DNA of 5,733 bases, taken from the NCBI GenBank assembly GCA_902783395.1, contig CACZRA010000391.1, positions 1 through 5,733 of the forward strand, read 5' to 3'. The first letter of the stretch is position 1, and every line of letters begins with the position of its first letter. The translations under genes and the position numbers were made by a program. Positions 4,913-5,733 of the stretch are shown in pieces. Origin of the DNA: an uncultured Lachnospiraceae bacterium (GTDB lineage: Bacteria; Bacillota; Clostridia; Lachnospirales; Lachnospiraceae). The notes beneath the pieces are model-generated. The model saw only the letters and a list, made by a program, of their open reading frames with translations. It was not told where the DNA came from and made no database searches.

Positions 4913-5733
4913 GATGACGCGGAAGTGACCGATGTCGTACCCGGTGAGGATATAGACAAGACCTCGCTGGATAATGAGGAGAGAGTCCAGCCGGCTCCGG
5001 ATGTACAGGAGACCGGAGAAGGTGAGGCGGACACCCCGGATGATAAACTCATCGATGAGGAAAGAGAGGTCGTCGATGAGGATACAGGAGACATAGAGAA
5101 TGAAGGAAAAGAGGTTGTAGACATCAGGCTCCGTGCTTCCTATGTCGACGACCGGACCGGCTCGGCGCTTAAGGGGACTGAGGATCTCGATATCGATCCG
5201 GGCTATCTTTACATATTTAAAGATGAAGCACCTGAGATAGAAGACCACACCTATACAAAGACCACAATAAACATAAATGACGAAGACTATGATATCACCG
5301 CTATCCTTACCGAAGATGTCGACGGTACGGAGATCTATTCCATAACCACAGATAAAGATATAAAAGAAAAGAACACAGATGAAGTTTCATGGACGCAGCT
5401 CGTAAAAGATTCCGTGATCGTCATGACCTATGCAGAGGGCGTGGCAGCCGCAGAAGAAGAGGAGACGGTCTCCGCAGACGAAGCAGAGAAGCGCGTATAT
5501 GAATATGAAGATCAGTATATTTATGCAAAGGCAACTCTTGAAAAAGCGGATGCCGTTCCCGATGATGCGGTGTTTGTCGTAAAAGATCTTACAGGAAGCG
5601 ATGAGGCTGATGAGGCTATCGAGAAGGCTGATGAGGCTGTGGATGGCAGTCTTGATCAGGAAACTGCCCGTGCCTACGATATTCATTTCGAGAATGAGGA
5701 GTTGGGAGAGATAGAGCCGGAGGAAGGTTCAGT
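4793..5733 (+). CDS. Secreted acidic surface protein, N-terminal part (3' partial)
   Basis: This frame opens at ATG 4793 and runs without a stop to the window end (313 complete codons). Residues 1-40 form a signal peptide: basic KRSSKK, a hydrophobic core LIVAVLLVTML, and probable cleavage after AYA-40. Residues 41-107 are an acidic linker. Residues about 108-213 look like one small beta module (ASYVDDRTG, APEIEDHTYT, then W200 and a closing VIVMTY). Residues about 235-313 begin a second module with ATLEKADAVPDDAVF and AYDIHFEN...EIEPEEGS. By hand count 88 of 273 residues after the signal are Asp or Glu, and no cysteine is seen. I recall these modules at the N-termini of large clostridial adhesins that continue into Spy0128/CnaB repeats. 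It is therefore probably a neighbour of the same class as the upstream gene, whose own N-terminus is missing here. Its ligand and C-terminus are unknown. Confidence 0.92.
   Translation, partial: MKRSSKKLIVAVLLVTMLSQTLYSAAASVFGLRTQSYAYADDAEVTDVVPGEDIDKTSLDNEERVQPAPDVQETGEGEADTPDDKLIDEEREVVDEDTGDIENEGKEVVDIRLRASYVDDRTGSALKGTEDLDIDPGYLYIFKDEAPEIEDHTYTKTTININDEDYDITAILTEDVDGTEIYSITTDKDIKEKNTDEVSWTQLVKDSVIVMTYAEGVAAAEEEETVSADEAEKRVYEYEDQYIYAKATLEKADAVPDDAVFVVKDLTGSDEADEAIEKADEAVDGSLDQETARAYDIHFENEELGEIEPEEGS
5600..5638 (+). repeat. Triplicated GATGAGGCT encoding an acidic Ala-rich run
   Basis: GATGAGGCT appears at 5600-5608, 5609-5617 and 5630-5638 in one frame, encoding DEA each time within a segment of alternating Asp/Glu and Ala (residues 270-283). 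The run is probably helical and sits between two conserved beta motifs of the second module. It looks like a local codon-level duplication. Confidence 0.7.

Noticed and set aside
4714..5248. Two overlapping minus-strand open frames (4714-5124 and 4898-5248)
   Set aside because: Both are antisense to the signal peptide and acidic region of the second gene. The Ser-rich translation of the first mirrors the acidic codons, and neither has a credible start.
5387..5686. Minus-strand open frame with hydrophobic stretches
   Set aside because: The apparent membrane-like character comes from reading acidic GAx codons in antisense; the plus-strand frame has a signal peptide, ribosome binding site and family motifs.

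Overview
The window looks like part of a Gram-positive genome, most likely a gut or oral member of Firmicutes, class Clostridia. A Lachnospiraceae-like origin is a guess from style, not proven. The reasons are two secreted, cysteine-poor surface proteins built from Spy0128-like and CnaB/SpaA-like domains, a sortase-type C-terminal anchor, a strong GAGGTGA Shine-Dalgarno, frequent AGA/AGG/ATA codons, and an AT-rich intergenic region beside moderately GC-rich coding DNA.

Layout. (1) Positions 1-4416 (+) are the 3' part of one giant adhesin or pilin-like gene. The frame is already open at base 1, so the N-terminus and signal peptide lie upstream; the ATG at 28 is internal. The 1471 visible residues hold the tail of one Spy0128-like domain, five complete Spy0128-like domains, five CnaB/SpaA-like domains, a Pro then Ser/Thr-rich stalk, three VLGxR motifs, an SPVTG sorting signal, a membrane helix and a long acidic-then-basic tail. 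(2) Positions 4417-4792 are a 376-base intergenic region. It starts with a strong intrinsic terminator (4425-4458), followed by unexplained dyad symmetries: a hairpin at 4493-4523, competing stems around 4481-4567, an 18-bp imperfect hairpin at 4628-4675, and two 10-bp perfect palindromes that overlap a weak promoter candidate. (3) Positions 4793-5733 (+) are the start of a second secreted, strongly acidic surface protein, running off the window with 313 codons visible. It has a signal peptide and two extracellular beta-type modules typical of the N-termini of large clostridial adhesins.

How the parts fit. Both genes point the same way and encode probable wall-associated proteins, but the terminator and the second gene's own leader suggest separate transcription. 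A reasonable inference is a tandem surface-adhesin locus. In gene 1, stacked domains locked by Lys-Asn/Asp isopeptide bonds would form a rigid stalk held off the wall by the Ser/Thr linker and anchored by a sortase of the (S/P)PXTG-recognising type. No sortase gene, RNA gene, CRISPR array or mobile element is visible. No complete novel system is evident. The best leads are the intergenic dyads, the VLGxR motif and the repeat-flanked helical insertion in gene 1.
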